Source: Phlebotomus papatasi (Eukaryota > Arthropoda > Insecta > Diptera > Psychodidae). From it: a stretch of 64,000 nucleotides of DNA. The position numbers and the translations under genes were made by a program. Below the pieces are notes generated by a model. The model saw only the letters and a list, made by a program, of their open reading frames with translations. It was not told where the DNA came from and searched no databases. Shown piece by piece: positions 22,723 to 33,945 of the stretch (position 1 is its first letter; every line of letters begins with the position of its first letter). The stretch is from NCBI RefSeq assembly GCF_024763615.1, contig NC_077223.1, forward strand, positions 55,490,627 through 55,554,626, read 5' to 3'.

Positions 22723-22816
22723 GCAAATTCTGCACTGACTGAGAATCAAATCGCATTATCCCTGCATGCAGTTTTATTCGCTGTATTTGCACTACTACGA
22801 GCATGAAAATTCTTAC

Positions 22817-23739
22817 CAAGTATCCATAGCAGAGAAATCCTTGGTAGAGGCCATTAAAGAAAACTTCCAATACGTAATTCGTATGCGATGACAGTTCCGG
22901 GAGTAACAAGCCTGATTGATCTGGCAGGAACGCGATGCACCTCAGCAAAAAATCTCGGTCTTTTAATAATCTGGAAAAAATGTAAACAAAAAGGACGATA
23001 AAATACAATTTTTTAAAACTGCACTATAAAATCCTTATGCGCAAGAAGATAGGAAAAATGGGAAATATTCAACAGATTCTGAAATATTTTTGTATACCAC
23101 CTACCATCTCTAAATGTCCTTTTTGTATTAATTGATCACATCAAGATGCTCAGCTGGATGCGAAAGCTATGTACAGTCGAGTTCCTCAAATTTGAACGAC
23201 AGTTGAGTTCAAAATGTAAAATTTGAGGTTATGTGAAGAAAGTCTTGCGTGGAGTGTCATTTTTCTCTGGTATTTCTTTAATATTATCGTTTTATATTAA
23301 CTTCGGCGACAAATTCCATTTATTTCACAATAAATTACATTGATATATTCTATAAAGTTGTTTATCTTAATTTACGGAAAGTGCATTTCACATGAATTCC
23401 GTTACGTTTTTGAAAATATCGTTCAAATTTGAGGAGTGAGAAATGTCATCTATACCCCCCAAATTTTCGAATTTGAGGAACTCTACTGTACATTGATTGT
23501 GAGTGGTTTCCGGAACGAACCTAAAGAAGCTTGAGCACATTTTTTTCATTAAAAATTACGCACTTTGTTTTTCCTCAAAATTGACGAAAACTTCCGCGTA
23601 CACTTATCTCCAGATTGTTTTTTGTGGACGTGGTCTTGAGAGAGTCCCTTTTGAGTGAATTCACCGAAAATATAGTTAATAAATTACGGAAAACTTACCC
23701 TTTTCCACTAAGCGACACACTTCTTTCACCATCAGACAT
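22817..23739 (-). CDS. Unrecognised two-exon ORF, incomplete
   Basis: Exon 1 is 23699-23739 (ATG, MSDGERSVSLSGKG, then GTAAGT). Exon 2 is 22817-22970, with a TTTCCAG acceptor, and reads LLKDRDFLLRCIAFLPDQSG, then LLLPELSSHTNYVLEVFFNG and LYQGFLCYGYL before GTAAGAA. The join is in frame (phase 2) and the peptide looks like real protein, about 65 residues so far. A third exon is not clear. Read-through of the donor would end at 22703; an open stretch at about 22463-22560 (YFKAYPSGEFTFDLKD) could be a 3' exon but its phase does not fit directly. The intron holds a MITE. It lies within the CCCGGCCGG-bounded region, so it may be a host gene, a captured fragment or part of the element. Confidence 0.5.
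23174..23489. mobile_element. MITE with CAGTCGAGTTCCTC ends
   Basis: The ends TACAGTCGAGTTCCTCAAAT and TTGAGGAACTCTACTGTA are inverted repeats flanked by TA. Length is about 320 bp including the TA bases. It lies in the intron of the small minus-strand ORF. TA duplication and CAGT-type ends fit a Tc1/mariner-driven MITE. Confidence 0.85.
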
Positions 23740-23818
23740 GTCACACTTTGTCAACTAGAAAGAAAATGGCCGAAAGGCACACCGACAGAGCAGGTCTGTG
23801 TAGTTATAGGGACTTTAA

Positions 23819-25003
23819 CTCTTTCGCGTCCCACTTTTATTCAGCAGATGAATTCATGTAAAATTGAGTTTTTGTTAATGCTTTATGATCAAATATAATA
23901 GTTCAGAGAGGAAAAAAATTTTCCATTGCGTGAAAACTCGGAAAAACCCCGGGTCATATATGACCCTATTGTCCTCAAGGGAAGTGTACATACCATTTTC
24001 AAAATTTATATCACGGGCTTTTTAAGAGTTTTTCTTGCTTGAATTTACTAATTTGGCCAAAACCATGGCAAACTGGATTGTCTTGATGAACACTGTACTC
24101 CTAGTGTATTGTATTGTATTGTATTGTATTTATTTTCATCTTGCATTTCACATTTCCCACCTCCCATGCGTCCATCGACGTCTTAGCGTTGGTGACCAAT
24201 CTCCAGAGTGAAAACGATGGAAAACTCCTTCACAGGTTGTATAAGTCGTTTTTACAATAATTTCATACATAAATGGTATCTCTTAGAATGGGAAATGTCA
24301 AGCAAGAGACAATGGCCAGGCTGGTACAGCCGTGTGTTCAAGGAATATGCCTGGTAATCCCTTGAACAGTCACTGTCACAATATTTTGAGTGGTATTTGG
24401 CAAAAATAAATTTATCCACATATTTATTCACACACAATACAATTGCACAATATGAGACGCTTGCAGAATATTCTAAAATATTGCAAAATGTGTTATAATT
24501 CATCAGATATAAGATGAAATATCCAGGAGCAAGATGTCCCACCTGCATTTCACAAAGAAAAACAATGTCCCAACTACATTTCGCTCATTTCGCTAGGTTT
24601 GGGACGAAAACACTGTTACCCTTGAGGACAATAGGGTCATATATAACCCGGAAAATTCTACACGCTTTTCTGGAAAATTGAGAGTAGTTTATTATATCAA
24701 AATATGCAATATACAATCTTTGCATATTCTATTTTGTGTTTCAAAAGAACTTTTTGCTGAAAAAAAAAATTAATATAAAAAATTTTGAAAAAGAAAAGTC
24801 ATTTCACAATGTTCGAAATTCGTGATTTTTTATCTCAAATATTTTCTTTTCCTGAATATCTGGAGTCTTGAGAAAATTAGCCAAGAATCTTACATTCTTC
24901 TATTATGATGTCGTGCACAAACCGATAGATTTCAATTAATATAAATAGTCAAAAAAAATTGTTTTTTCCCCGGGTCATATATGACCCTAATGACGTGAAA
25001 GAG
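23819..25003. mobile_element. TTAA-type (piggyBac-like) element
   Basis: TTAA at 23815-23818 and 25004-25007 flanks ends CTCTTTCGCGTC and GACGTGAAAGAG. The palindrome GGGTCATATATGACCC or a variant occurs at 23951, 24634 and 24972. It is homologous over about 950 bp to 7225-8165 and is interrupted by a LINE-like tail at 24106-24333. No transposase ORF is seen. Confidence 0.85.
24106..24333 (-). mobile_element. 5'-truncated retrotransposon tail
   Basis: The copy at 7225-8165 lacks this 228-bp segment, where CTCCTGGTG runs straight into TTCAAGG, so it is an insertion. On the minus strand it ends AAAATAAATACAATACAATA, a pentanucleotide tail typical of non-LTR retrotransposons. A short GTGT may be the target duplication. 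Confidence 0.7.
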
Positions 25004-25233
25004 TTAAACCAGAAATACAAAGTTTATACTAGATATATACCGGGTATTTCTTCAACATAGTATTTTTTGCGTATAGATACAACGTATAACTTCAGCATAC
25101 ATTCAAATTTGTATATCTTTCAAGTAAATACATAGTATATACATAGTAAGTGCGGAAATTAGTATTTTTCTCACATAAATACACTGTAAATACTCGGTAC
25201 GATCTGTAAAGTCAGTGCGAATAGCCGGCCGGG

Positions 25234-25997
25234 AAGTTTTCATATGTGTATTTTTTTGTTTTTCCGCTACGTGGTGCCACAATTCAGCAAAATGCGCTAT
25301 TTGGTTCTTTGTATAACCATAAGCGCTGCAATCGTTTTAGGCGAAAATTAGTCAGTCAGATCAGAGACGCAGTTGGGATAGTTTGTACTAGGTTCGGTGG
25401 TGGATCTGATAATTTTTAGTATCTTAATAATTTCTTCATAATATTTCGTTGAACAATTGTGCTAATTGTTGGTATAAATAGCGTTGTTTCTGTGGAAACC
25501 TTATGTTCCAGGGGATTGTGCAACCACAAAAGTTTCGATCCTCCACTATATGTCGATTTTTTGTGTGCGTGTACAAATTTCTTTTTATAGTTTGTGGCAA
25601 CTTACAACAAGTTAAAGTGGTAAAAAGGGGCATTTATTGGGTGCTCCAAAGGTTTATTTGTTACTTAATTTAATTTATTACCCTCTGTTAACCAGGGTGT
25701 ATAGAAAAATAGTGATCAATTTTGCATAGCGATAGAGTGAAGAACTGGAAAAGAAAGATGGTGACTGTGTAAGATAAATTCCTCACCACAAGTATTCATA
25801 TTTCTGAAAGAAAACTATAGAGAGTGAGAACGGGCAAATTTTCCCATTGAGTTTCTTGAGTTTCTGCGTAGGTTTTTCTGTCGCGGTCACTCCATTTTTT
25901 TTTCTATACGCGTATAGCGCAAGTGCAAAAGACTTACCATAATTTCCTGCAACGAGAAATTGGTGAGGTGTGCATTTGTTCCGGGGATTACAGCAAT
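25234..25997. other. yorkie 5' flank and UTR
   Basis: Lies between the composite element and the yorkie ATG. No other gene is seen. A possible upstream start (GTG at 25923) is in frame with yorkie but has no conservation. Confidence 0.45.
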
Positions 25998-26644
25998 ATG
26001 GCTCTAAATAACAGCAACAGCAGCGGAAGTAATAACAATCTTAGCAATAATAACAACAATAATAACGAATCCGACAATACAAAGCAGGGAAATTTAGTCG
26101 TTAGAATGGATGAAGACTCTGCCACCAAACTGCAAGCATTATTTGACACAGTGCTAAAACCCAGTGAGCAAAATCGCCCTTTACAGATTCCCCTTCGGAT
26201 GCGAAAATTGCCCAATTCTTTCTTCAATCCACCATCAACTGGATCAAAATCACCCTCTGTGTCGCATTCACGAGAAAATAGTATTGATTCAGCATTTGGG
26301 TCAGGAACCACCATTGTGTATGCACCAGGTGGTGGAAGCGGAAGTGGGACAGGAACTGCTAGTTCCGTTCTTACACAGCGTTTATCTATTAGCCACTCAC
26401 GGGCCCACAGCAGTCCAGCTACTCTTGAACAAACTCACGCAGCCGGTCTGAAATCTGTCACGGGTGCAACAGGTTCAGGGAATTCTACGAGTCAGACACA
26501 GGCACAAACACCCTTAAAAGCTGTACATGCTTCACAGCGAAGTTACGATGTAATCAGTGCCATTCAGCTACAAGATGAACTCGGAGATTTGCCGCCAGGA
26601 TGGGAACAAGCTAGAACGGCTGAAGGACAAATATACTATCTCAA
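25998..26644 (+). CDS. yki: Yorkie/YAP transcriptional coactivator, exon 1
   Basis: An exon of 215 codons plus two bases, ending at a consensus donor (GTAAGTTC). Yorkie drives growth genes with Scalloped/TEAD unless Warts phosphorylates it and 14-3-3 retains it. The TEAD-binding region shows SATKLQALFDTVLKP (41-55) and PLRMRKLPNSFFNPP (65-79). Two Warts sites of type HxRxxS are present: HSRENS (Ser95) and HSRAHSSPA (Ser138, matching Yki Ser168/YAP Ser127). The exon ends inside WW domain 1 (LPPGWEQARTAEGQIYYL). The N-terminus is Asn/Ser-rich and there is a Gly/Ser linker. The ATG at 25998 (MALNNS) is the first in frame. The rest of WW1, any WW2 and the C-terminus were not found downstream. Confidence 0.95.
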
Positions 26645-26899
26645 GTAAGTTCACAATTAGTAAATATCACTAAGGATTTTTCAATGTGGGGTTAATTTAT
26701 TAAACACTAAACAGACTGAAAATTACTTATTACATGGATCCCTTAGTGAGGTGGGTGTTTTGAACTGGTTTAAAACAGCAGAGATATGCTTATAACTTCC
26801 AATCAAATTGCGAAGTAAAAAGAGTAAATTGTCGCATTACAGCAAAATCCACGAACTTTTAAAATGAATAACACCTCTAAATATTTTGTTAAGGAAATA

Positions 26900-27254
26900 G
26901 ATGGGATTCGGTGGCAGCCAAAATCCCGAAAGCTAAAATCCCGAACTCCAAAATCCCGAAAGCCAAAACCCCGAAAGCCAAAATCCCGAAAGCTAAAATC
27001 CCGAAAGCCAAATCCCGAATGTTCAAAATCGTGAAAGGGATGAAATTATACGGAGGAAAATGTTTAAAATAATTTCCCAAGACATGGAAGATTTCCCTTT
27101 GCCTCCAGCAAGCGCAGGTGCAATCGTGATAGTAGCTATGACATTTTTAAGAATTCGGGATTTTGGCTTTCGGGATTTTGGCCCATTCGGGATTTTGGCC
27201 CATTCGGGATTTTGGCTTTCGGGATTTTGGCTTTCGGGATTTTGACCGGGACCC
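26900..27254. repeat. Facing tandem arrays of a CCCGAAAGCC 15-mer
   Basis: About seven units of the type AAAATCCCGAAAGCC at 26915-27025 face about six reverse-complement units (TTTCGGGATTTTGGC) at 27148-27245. They are separated by about 120 bp of unrelated DNA. The outer sequences GGGATTCGG and CCGGGACCC may be element ends. It lies in yorkie intron 1. Confidence 0.8.
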
Positions 27255-27369
27255 ATGTGATTATGTAAGAATAACACGTATAAAATGCAAAATTGCTTTA
27301 AGGGCTAATTTACGAATTTGAGCATTACACAAACTGGGACGCTATGTTATCCGTTGCGTATATAGGGTA

Positions 27370-28850
27370 GGGTGGGGCAGTTTAACGACGGGGCAGTTTC
27401 AATTTTTGCATATTCTTCTTATCCCGTTGAAAGGAATAGGATAAAACCATTATGTTATTGAAGAGATAACTAAGACCCATGTCCATCAAAATAATTAATT
27501 TCGTGACGATTCTCGTTTGAATTCTGTAATTGATTTTATAAAACTGCATCAAAATCAAACTTTTTGTAATGTTTTATTTTCAACAATTTCTGAACTATTA
27601 CACTTATCTATCGAACTAACATAATTGTATTAAATTATCAGTGGTTTTATGATTATTATAAGGCTTTTAGCGTTGAATGAAATCTAAGACGATTCTGACA
27701 ATTTTCATTTGAGTTCCGAAAGTTCATGAGGGGCAGTTTCATGCAAGCACACGGAGAAGTTTCCAGTGTCCAACAATTTACTTTTTTAATCAAAATTGAC
27801 TTAAAATGATCATTGAAAACGCTTTGTAGCTGTTTTTGTCGATAAAGTTCGAAACAATGGAAAGTTAGTATTTCCTAAAATTGCATTAAAAAAATTTAAA
27901 AAATTATCTTTCAGTGTTTTTTTAAGTGCTTAAAAATGATGAATTTAATTGTTATAATATATTTTCCGAATGTTTTCAGCAAGTTATTGTAAATTTTTTT
28001 TTAGTATAATAATAATTCAAGACTTTAAAACACTATTATAAAACTGTTATACTAAAAAGGACATGTTCTAAGACGATAGAATTATCCAACAATGTACAGA
28101 ATTAGCTTAGCACTACAAAAGACATTTCTTTCGTATAAAAATTCAAATAAAATTGCTCAATGAGAAATAGGTTTGGAAATGAAAATATGAAAACTGACGT
28201 AGTGATTCAAGTTCGAAGGCAGGACACAGATGTCCCTTCCGGAAGCGTCAGTGGAGATGGATTCAATCCAGAGTAAAAATACTCAGTTTCCCAAAGCTTT
28301 CGGCGTACTGCACGCCTTCCTCAGTGGCTACAGAGAGGATTTTTTTATTACATAAAATACATTGTACAAAAAGGGAAAAAACAAGGTGAGCAAATCTTTA
28401 CACACTTACTGACTGAAACAATTTTGTTTGGAAATCTTTGACGATATTTTATTTTCTCTATATGATCAATTAGTGTTCAAATTCTGTTATAAAGTTCTTG
28501 TTCGATTATATTTTTAGGTTGTTGAATCTTATAAGACTTCAAAATGGTAATTTTAATCAATTCTGGTATCGCAAGTTTCCTTATAAACACGTTTTATCTT
28601 TCTCAAAAATTGCCTCATATTTATCTTGAAATTGCCCCGCAATGGGGGACTTTCACACATTCTACCTTTCAAGTGAAATGAATTTCTCAACAATAGACTA
28701 ATGAAATTAAAGGATTATTGTTATTATTTTTATTAACCCTAAACCCAACTGCAATTCACAGAATATACAAAGTTTTACTTCTGTTTATTATCTTTTTGCA
28801 AAATGGTCCCAAAATCCATTTTGCAATTTAGGGGTGAAACTGCCCCACCC
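27370..28850. mobile_element. AGGGTGGGG-type element, ~1.5 kb
   Basis: The ends GGGTGGGGCAGTTT and AAACTGCCCCACCC are perfect inverted repeats. The left flank is TA and the right TC, so the duplication is decayed. GGGGCAGTTT or its complement recurs at least five times (for example 27395, 27730, 28633). A Penelope-like fragment is embedded near 28200-28340. It lies in yorkie intron 1. Confidence 0.75.
28200..28340 (-). mobile_element. Penelope-like fragment with hammerhead-like core
   Basis: On the minus strand 28296-28324 reads CTGAGGA, an A, a 5-bp stem GGCGT/ACGCC with loop GCAGT, then GAAAGC. CUGANGA, stem, GAAA is the catalytic-core layout of hammerhead ribozymes, which Penelope-like elements are known to carry. 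Stems I and III were not fully traced, and the extra A before stem II is atypical. Activity is not implied. Confidence 0.45.
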
Positions 28851-29109
28851 TCCCCAACTTGTCGTATATATGTTTTTGGACTAGGTGCCAATCCGTAATG
28901 TTTTTTTCGCTTTTCGTTAACCATTCCCAATAAAGTTAGACATTATGTAGTTTTTTTTTTTTCTTTTATTTTCCCTTTCATCCACACGAAATTTTTTTTC
29001 TTAAGGTCAAAATAAGCTGTTAATTTTCTTTATTTTGGAATTATGATATAAAATTGTTTATAATTATGTAAACTCTAAAGTCGAAAATGTTTCGTCCATA
29101 TTGGTTACC

Positions 29110-29420
29110 TTAGCATTTCCAAAATTATTTCAACCGTTTATCCCTATTCGTTTCACGGGCCCATGAGCATGACATCAAGATCAACAGCCCACGCGGCCCA
29201 CGCCTGTCGATCCTCGGCCACTTCAGGAAGATGTTCGGTTTCGATCCCAAGGCGTTCCAAGGCAAGATTCCGAATTTTATTCGTCCACCTGGTCCTAGGT
29301 CTTGCCCCGGGTCGAGGACTCCACACAGTGGTATGCATAGCTTTTCTGTGGAATTCTTCTTCTCACTTCCAATCTGCATTAATATTCCTTGAATGTGAAG
29401 AAGGTCAAAATATTCCAAAA
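29110..29420 (-). pseudogene. Non-LTR retrotransposon 3' end remnant
   Basis: The minus strand encodes PGARPRTRWTNKIRNLALER, followed by PEVAEDRQAWAAWAVD, the usual R-P-R-T-R-W and DR-x-W pattern at the end of LINE reverse transcriptase ORFs. The 3' flank contains AACCGTTTATCCCTATTCG, similar to the tail at 49763-49795. It is short and 5'-truncated. Confidence 0.75.
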
Positions 29421-29479
29421 TACGTTACTTTATCATTTTTCAATCTTGAAATTATTTTATAATAAAGTTTATGATACAA

Positions 29480-30014
29480 TTGAAATCAGTAGAAAGCTGG
29501 TGGGGGCGGATACCGGAGCAGAATAAACCACTAAAAGAAAATTTTGCTTTGCGCATGTTTTGTGAAAAACTTGTTAAAATAAAACTGTTAAATATATTTC
29601 AATGATTAGGAAAAGAATTTATTACTTAAAATAAATAGTAGTTTCTACAATATTTTTTTCAAAAAAAAAAAAAAAATAACACCCCGCCTACTATGAAATT
29701 CTACTCCTGACTCTTGTGCCCCGGTCTCCCCTATACATCCAAAAAGTATGAAAGCAAATTCAATACATATTCTTTTATAATGTGCTCGAGCGTTCTTCAA
29801 AGCTGGGACGCTTTGTCACCTGTTTTTTAAATTTATATTTACACTCTGAAAAAGCAATTTGTGTAATGTGAAATGTGTTCTGATGTGTAAGACTGTGTGA
29901 AAAATATAAAAGACGAATGTGTGAGTAGTAAGACTAAAGGTATTTTGTTCACTCACTGATTTATCCCCACCATCGATGGAGTCCAAGAAATTCCCAAAGA
30001 TTATTTTCTTCGTT
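29480..30014. other. AT-rich DNA with a possible MITE at 29497-29735
   Basis: A GGGGGCGGATACCGGAGCA string near 29501 and a TGCCCCGGTCTCCCCTA string near 29718 could be decayed ends of one element. A similar end (CCCCGGTCTCCCCTA) is at 52462-52477. No gene seen. Confidence 0.35.
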
Positions 30015-30514
30015 NNNNNNNNNNNNNNNNNNNNNNNNNNNNNNNNNNNNNNNNNNNNNNNNNNNNNNNNNNNNNNNNNNNNNNNNNNNNNNNNNNNNNN
30101 NNNNNNNNNNNNNNNNNNNNNNNNNNNNNNNNNNNNNNNNNNNNNNNNNNNNNNNNNNNNNNNNNNNNNNNNNNNNNNNNNNNNNNNNNNNNNNNNNNNN
30201 NNNNNNNNNNNNNNNNNNNNNNNNNNNNNNNNNNNNNNNNNNNNNNNNNNNNNNNNNNNNNNNNNNNNNNNNNNNNNNNNNNNNNNNNNNNNNNNNNNNN
30301 NNNNNNNNNNNNNNNNNNNNNNNNNNNNNNNNNNNNNNNNNNNNNNNNNNNNNNNNNNNNNNNNNNNNNNNNNNNNNNNNNNNNNNNNNNNNNNNNNNNN
30401 NNNNNNNNNNNNNNNNNNNNNNNNNNNNNNNNNNNNNNNNNNNNNNNNNNNNNNNNNNNNNNNNNNNNNNNNNNNNNNNNNNNNNNNNNNNNNNNNNNNN
30501 NNNNNNNNNNNNNN
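30015..30514. other. Assembly gap of 500 N
   Basis: Exactly 500 Ns. The round number suggests a placeholder, so the true length may differ. Apparent ORFs through the gap are artefacts. It lies in the span where yorkie exons are expected. Confidence 0.99.
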
Positions 30515-31420
30515 CGATTTGCATCAAATTGGTTACATGTTTTGACCATTGTGAATCACTTTTTCCAATGCGGCAACAAACTTTTGGCGTATCAAATATG
30601 ATCAACTTTTGTAAAACAAGTAGGCAACAAACTATTGACATCCACTGAGTTATATATATATATATATAACTCTGCTTAAAGAGCATACGAAAAATATTCT
30701 AAATGTAAAAAAAAAAGTATAAAAGAATGCAATGAGTAATGTAAAGGTAAAATTGCAATATATACATATTTAGTATGAGACTATATACATTTAATCATAT
30801 TAAGACAAAAAGCAATGAACGTCCATTATTTTAAACAAAACTCTTTTATAATACTTTTTTTATAAGTCTAAAACCTAATATTTGAAATAAAATAAGGTAC
30901 ATATTACAATTTATAATATTAAAGAAATTTAGATTTAGAAAGTTAGATCTTATTTTAGGACATGTTTTTAATAATGAATTTAAGGCAACTAAAAACGCAA
31001 TCATGTATAAAAGCAGAAACTTTAAGTGCCTTGTAAGTATAATCTATCAAGAATATACATAACACTATGCAATATGTATAAAATTTGTATTTGTGTTCGG
31101 GTTTTCTTATGTTTCTTTTTCTTATTGGATCCAGACCAGACGGTAATCATATTAAAAAACAAGGATATCGGGTACATACATAAATGTAAAGGGATTTCAA
31201 ACCAAGTTTTTTGTGAATGAAAACTGTGTAGGATGATAAGTACGTATTGATTATATTATGTCTTATAAGGAAGGATTAAAATTTTGCAATAAAATTATTA
31301 AGAATTAATCTTTCAATATTGATAATTTTAGTAACTAAATATTTGAGTTATTACTTGTTTTTATTTTTATAAAAATTTTACTCCGGTGTCACAATTATTA
31401 TGCTTCTAAAAGCTGAAATA
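30515..31420. other. AT-rich DNA, no gene seen
   Basis: A short TA run lies at about 30650-30669. No coding exon, including any WW-domain exon, was recognised. Confidence 0.4.
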
Positions 31421-31566
31421 TGCTCAGCGCACAATAACTTTTGTTTGTAAATATGTTTTCAAAATTTCCTATGAGAGTGAGCGAGATGACTAGATCTAGA
31501 TCTCACTCACTCTCATTGAAATGTCAAAAACATGTTTACAAAACAAAAGTTATTGTGCGTTGGGCA
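31421..31566. mobile_element. 146-bp palindromic MITE
   Basis: The arms begin GCGCACAATAACTTTTGTTT and pair along nearly their full length around a centre near TAGATCTAGATCT. ATA on both sides is a possible 3-bp target duplication. Confidence 0.8.
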
Positions 31567-33945
31567 ATACAAAAAATCCAATTTATCAGAATTTTTCGAA
31601 TTTTAATAATATTCTCTATTTTTTATTTTGTTATAAATCCTAGTTAACAGGTCTTAAAAATCTTTCGATAAAGTAATCAATAGGCGATATATAGCTAATA
31701 AAATTTTGCATAAATAGCAAAAAATGTGAAAAATAAAAAAAGGGCAAGGAGGGGAAAAAGTCATAATTATGATATGAATGTCGATTTCGTGACCTGAACT
31801 TTATGGTCACCTTAATAACATTTTGACCTAAAATTCTCATGATAGTCAGATGTGATTTTCTGGAAAATATCTGGTCCTCAGATGTTCTAAAATAATGGGT
31901 AGTGGAAGGTGGAAATATTGAAGTATCGAAAAATCGAAGAAGCAAATTCTTATTGTCCGTAACCAAAAAAAAAAAGTAACATGAGAATTAAGAACCTAAA
32001 TTTATCGTTTTGCATAGTGTCATTTATATTATTGTAGAAAAGAAAATCGCAATATAACAAATTTCTGTCTTTCATATCTAAAAAAAAGTGTAGCAAAATA
32101 TGTTATAAACCTAAACTATCGACAAAATTTGGTATATACAAATAATTTCTATAGTTATTTAGCAAGAAAAAGCAATTAAAACTTACATGTTTCTATATCT
32201 TAAATATAGTTTTGTAAACTATGTATCTCCTATTTTTATTTCAGAATTTATATGTTCAACAAGAATGTATATGACAGAAAACATTACTAAAAAAAAAAAG
32301 TAGTAATAGTTTTATGGACATTGTGTATTAATTCAATAAATTATGATACCTAAGATAAAAGTACGCCGCATCATGGGGGAAAAAACTTTGAAATAGAAAA
32401 TAATAGCTTTTTAACGTTACTATACAAAATGGAATTTTTGTTTGTTTCCCTGTGAATGTCAACAAAAAATAAAAAATAAAATTAGCAATTAAAAGAATAA
32501 ACCTTTTATTTTGTCGTGTCGTAAAGACAGCTTATGAAATAATTCTTGAGGTAATTAATCATCTATAAGTAAATAATTGAAGGGTTGGCATTAAGAAAAA
32601 TTAAAAGAAGACGTCTAAAGCTTATTATTTTTAAATAAAAAAAAATTGAATTGGTATTATTAAACAAAAAATAAAATGTATTAGGAATTTCATTGAATTT
32701 GTTTGAGTAAAATCTTATTTTTAGTACCATCTTTTATACCATAAAATCATACCTTTGCTATCTTCTTAATATTTAAGTGTGAAGAACATCACACATTAAG
32801 CCATTTAAATTATATATAATATATAAGAGAATATAACTGAAAAATATTTAAAAGTTTTATCGTTATTTTTTCATCAATAAATTGACCTGCCAATTAAAAA
32901 CAATTTCTCCAATAATTTTTTTTTTTTCAAAAATAAACCATCAACTTTTTATGACCGTAATCATACACTCAGTATCCTATAAATTTGATTTTTAATAAAC
33001 CTCTTGATTTATTTCATTTTCTGCCTTTATGTCCGCTCAGACAGAGATAAAGAATTTTCAAGAAGATCACGAATAAATATGAATTATTAAACCGTCCATT
33101 AATACGTAAATTGAGAATTTCTTATGTTTTTTTTTATCAATTAAAAAATAATAATCAAAACAGTTCAGTAAGGGAATACAAAAAGTGTTGTGATAAATGT
33201 GAGAAAGAAGTTTGAAAAGCATAAAAATTTCTAAAAAGCAGGTACCAGCATTTTTCTTATCATATTTAAAAAAAAAATCTAAACGTTTAAGAATTTATTA
33301 AAATCAAAATACTTTTAATACTATAATTTTGATCACAGCACACAAATCTCTTTGATTTCAGAGATTTAAGCGTTGCAACTGAAATAAGTGATTTAAATAT
33401 TCTTTGAAATTATGCAAAATATAAGATTTATACTTCTATTGATAATTGAGTTAAATAAGAAAGCTCAATATCATTATCTACAATTTGCAATGCAAATAAT
33501 AGATAAATGATATCTACATGATATTTTTAATAAAAATTTAGAAAACTGACAAATTATTACTCAATTTGCTCAAATTTTATGCAAAAAGGAAATATAAAGT
33601 GAATTAGCTGGATTTTACAAAAAGAGTATTATTGATATATTAGAGCGAAAACTTGTTATTATTCAATGCTTTGTCAGAAAGAAATCTATTACATTTTGAT
33701 GGTTGCTAGAAGTGAATGTATTTACTGAATGTATAATAAATTAATTGTAATGAAATAAAAATTCAACGATAACTGATGTAATTTTTACCAGTCATGATCG
33801 TGCTCAATGAGTTGAGCTTGAATGGGCTACTCTTTCAATGGATACTCTTTAGCTGTCCAATATGGAGATAAGCTATTGAGTTTAGTAATGCCCAATATTT
33901 CCCATCTTTCATTTTCCTAACCTATAGGGCCTATTCTAGTCAATA
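31567..33945. other. AT-rich DNA, no gene seen
   Basis: About 2.4 kb of very AT-rich sequence. I saw no protein-like exon and no clear repeat boundaries. Confidence 0.4.

Larger units (their letters stand above)
20914..25233. mobile_element. Composite element with CCCGGCCGG ends, 4.3 kb
   Basis: A perfect 13-bp inverted repeat, CCCGGCCGGCTAT at 20914-20926 and ATAGCCGGCCGGG at 25221-25233, brackets the region. Just inside both ends, and again at 22095-22245, are clustered variants of TATACTGAGTATA and TACATAGTA. Between them lie a TA element, a TTAA element and a small ORF with introns. No transposase was recognised. It could be one transposon that picked up host sequence, or two related ends brought close by chance; no convincing target duplication was found. 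Confidence 0.55.

Noticed and set aside
26900..27254. CRISPR-like reading of the short repeats
   Set aside because: Units are directly tandem without variable spacers, the two arrays are inverted, and the genome is eukaryotic.
29961..30686. Long ORFs on both strands across the N run
   Set aside because: They are open only because Ns translate to X.
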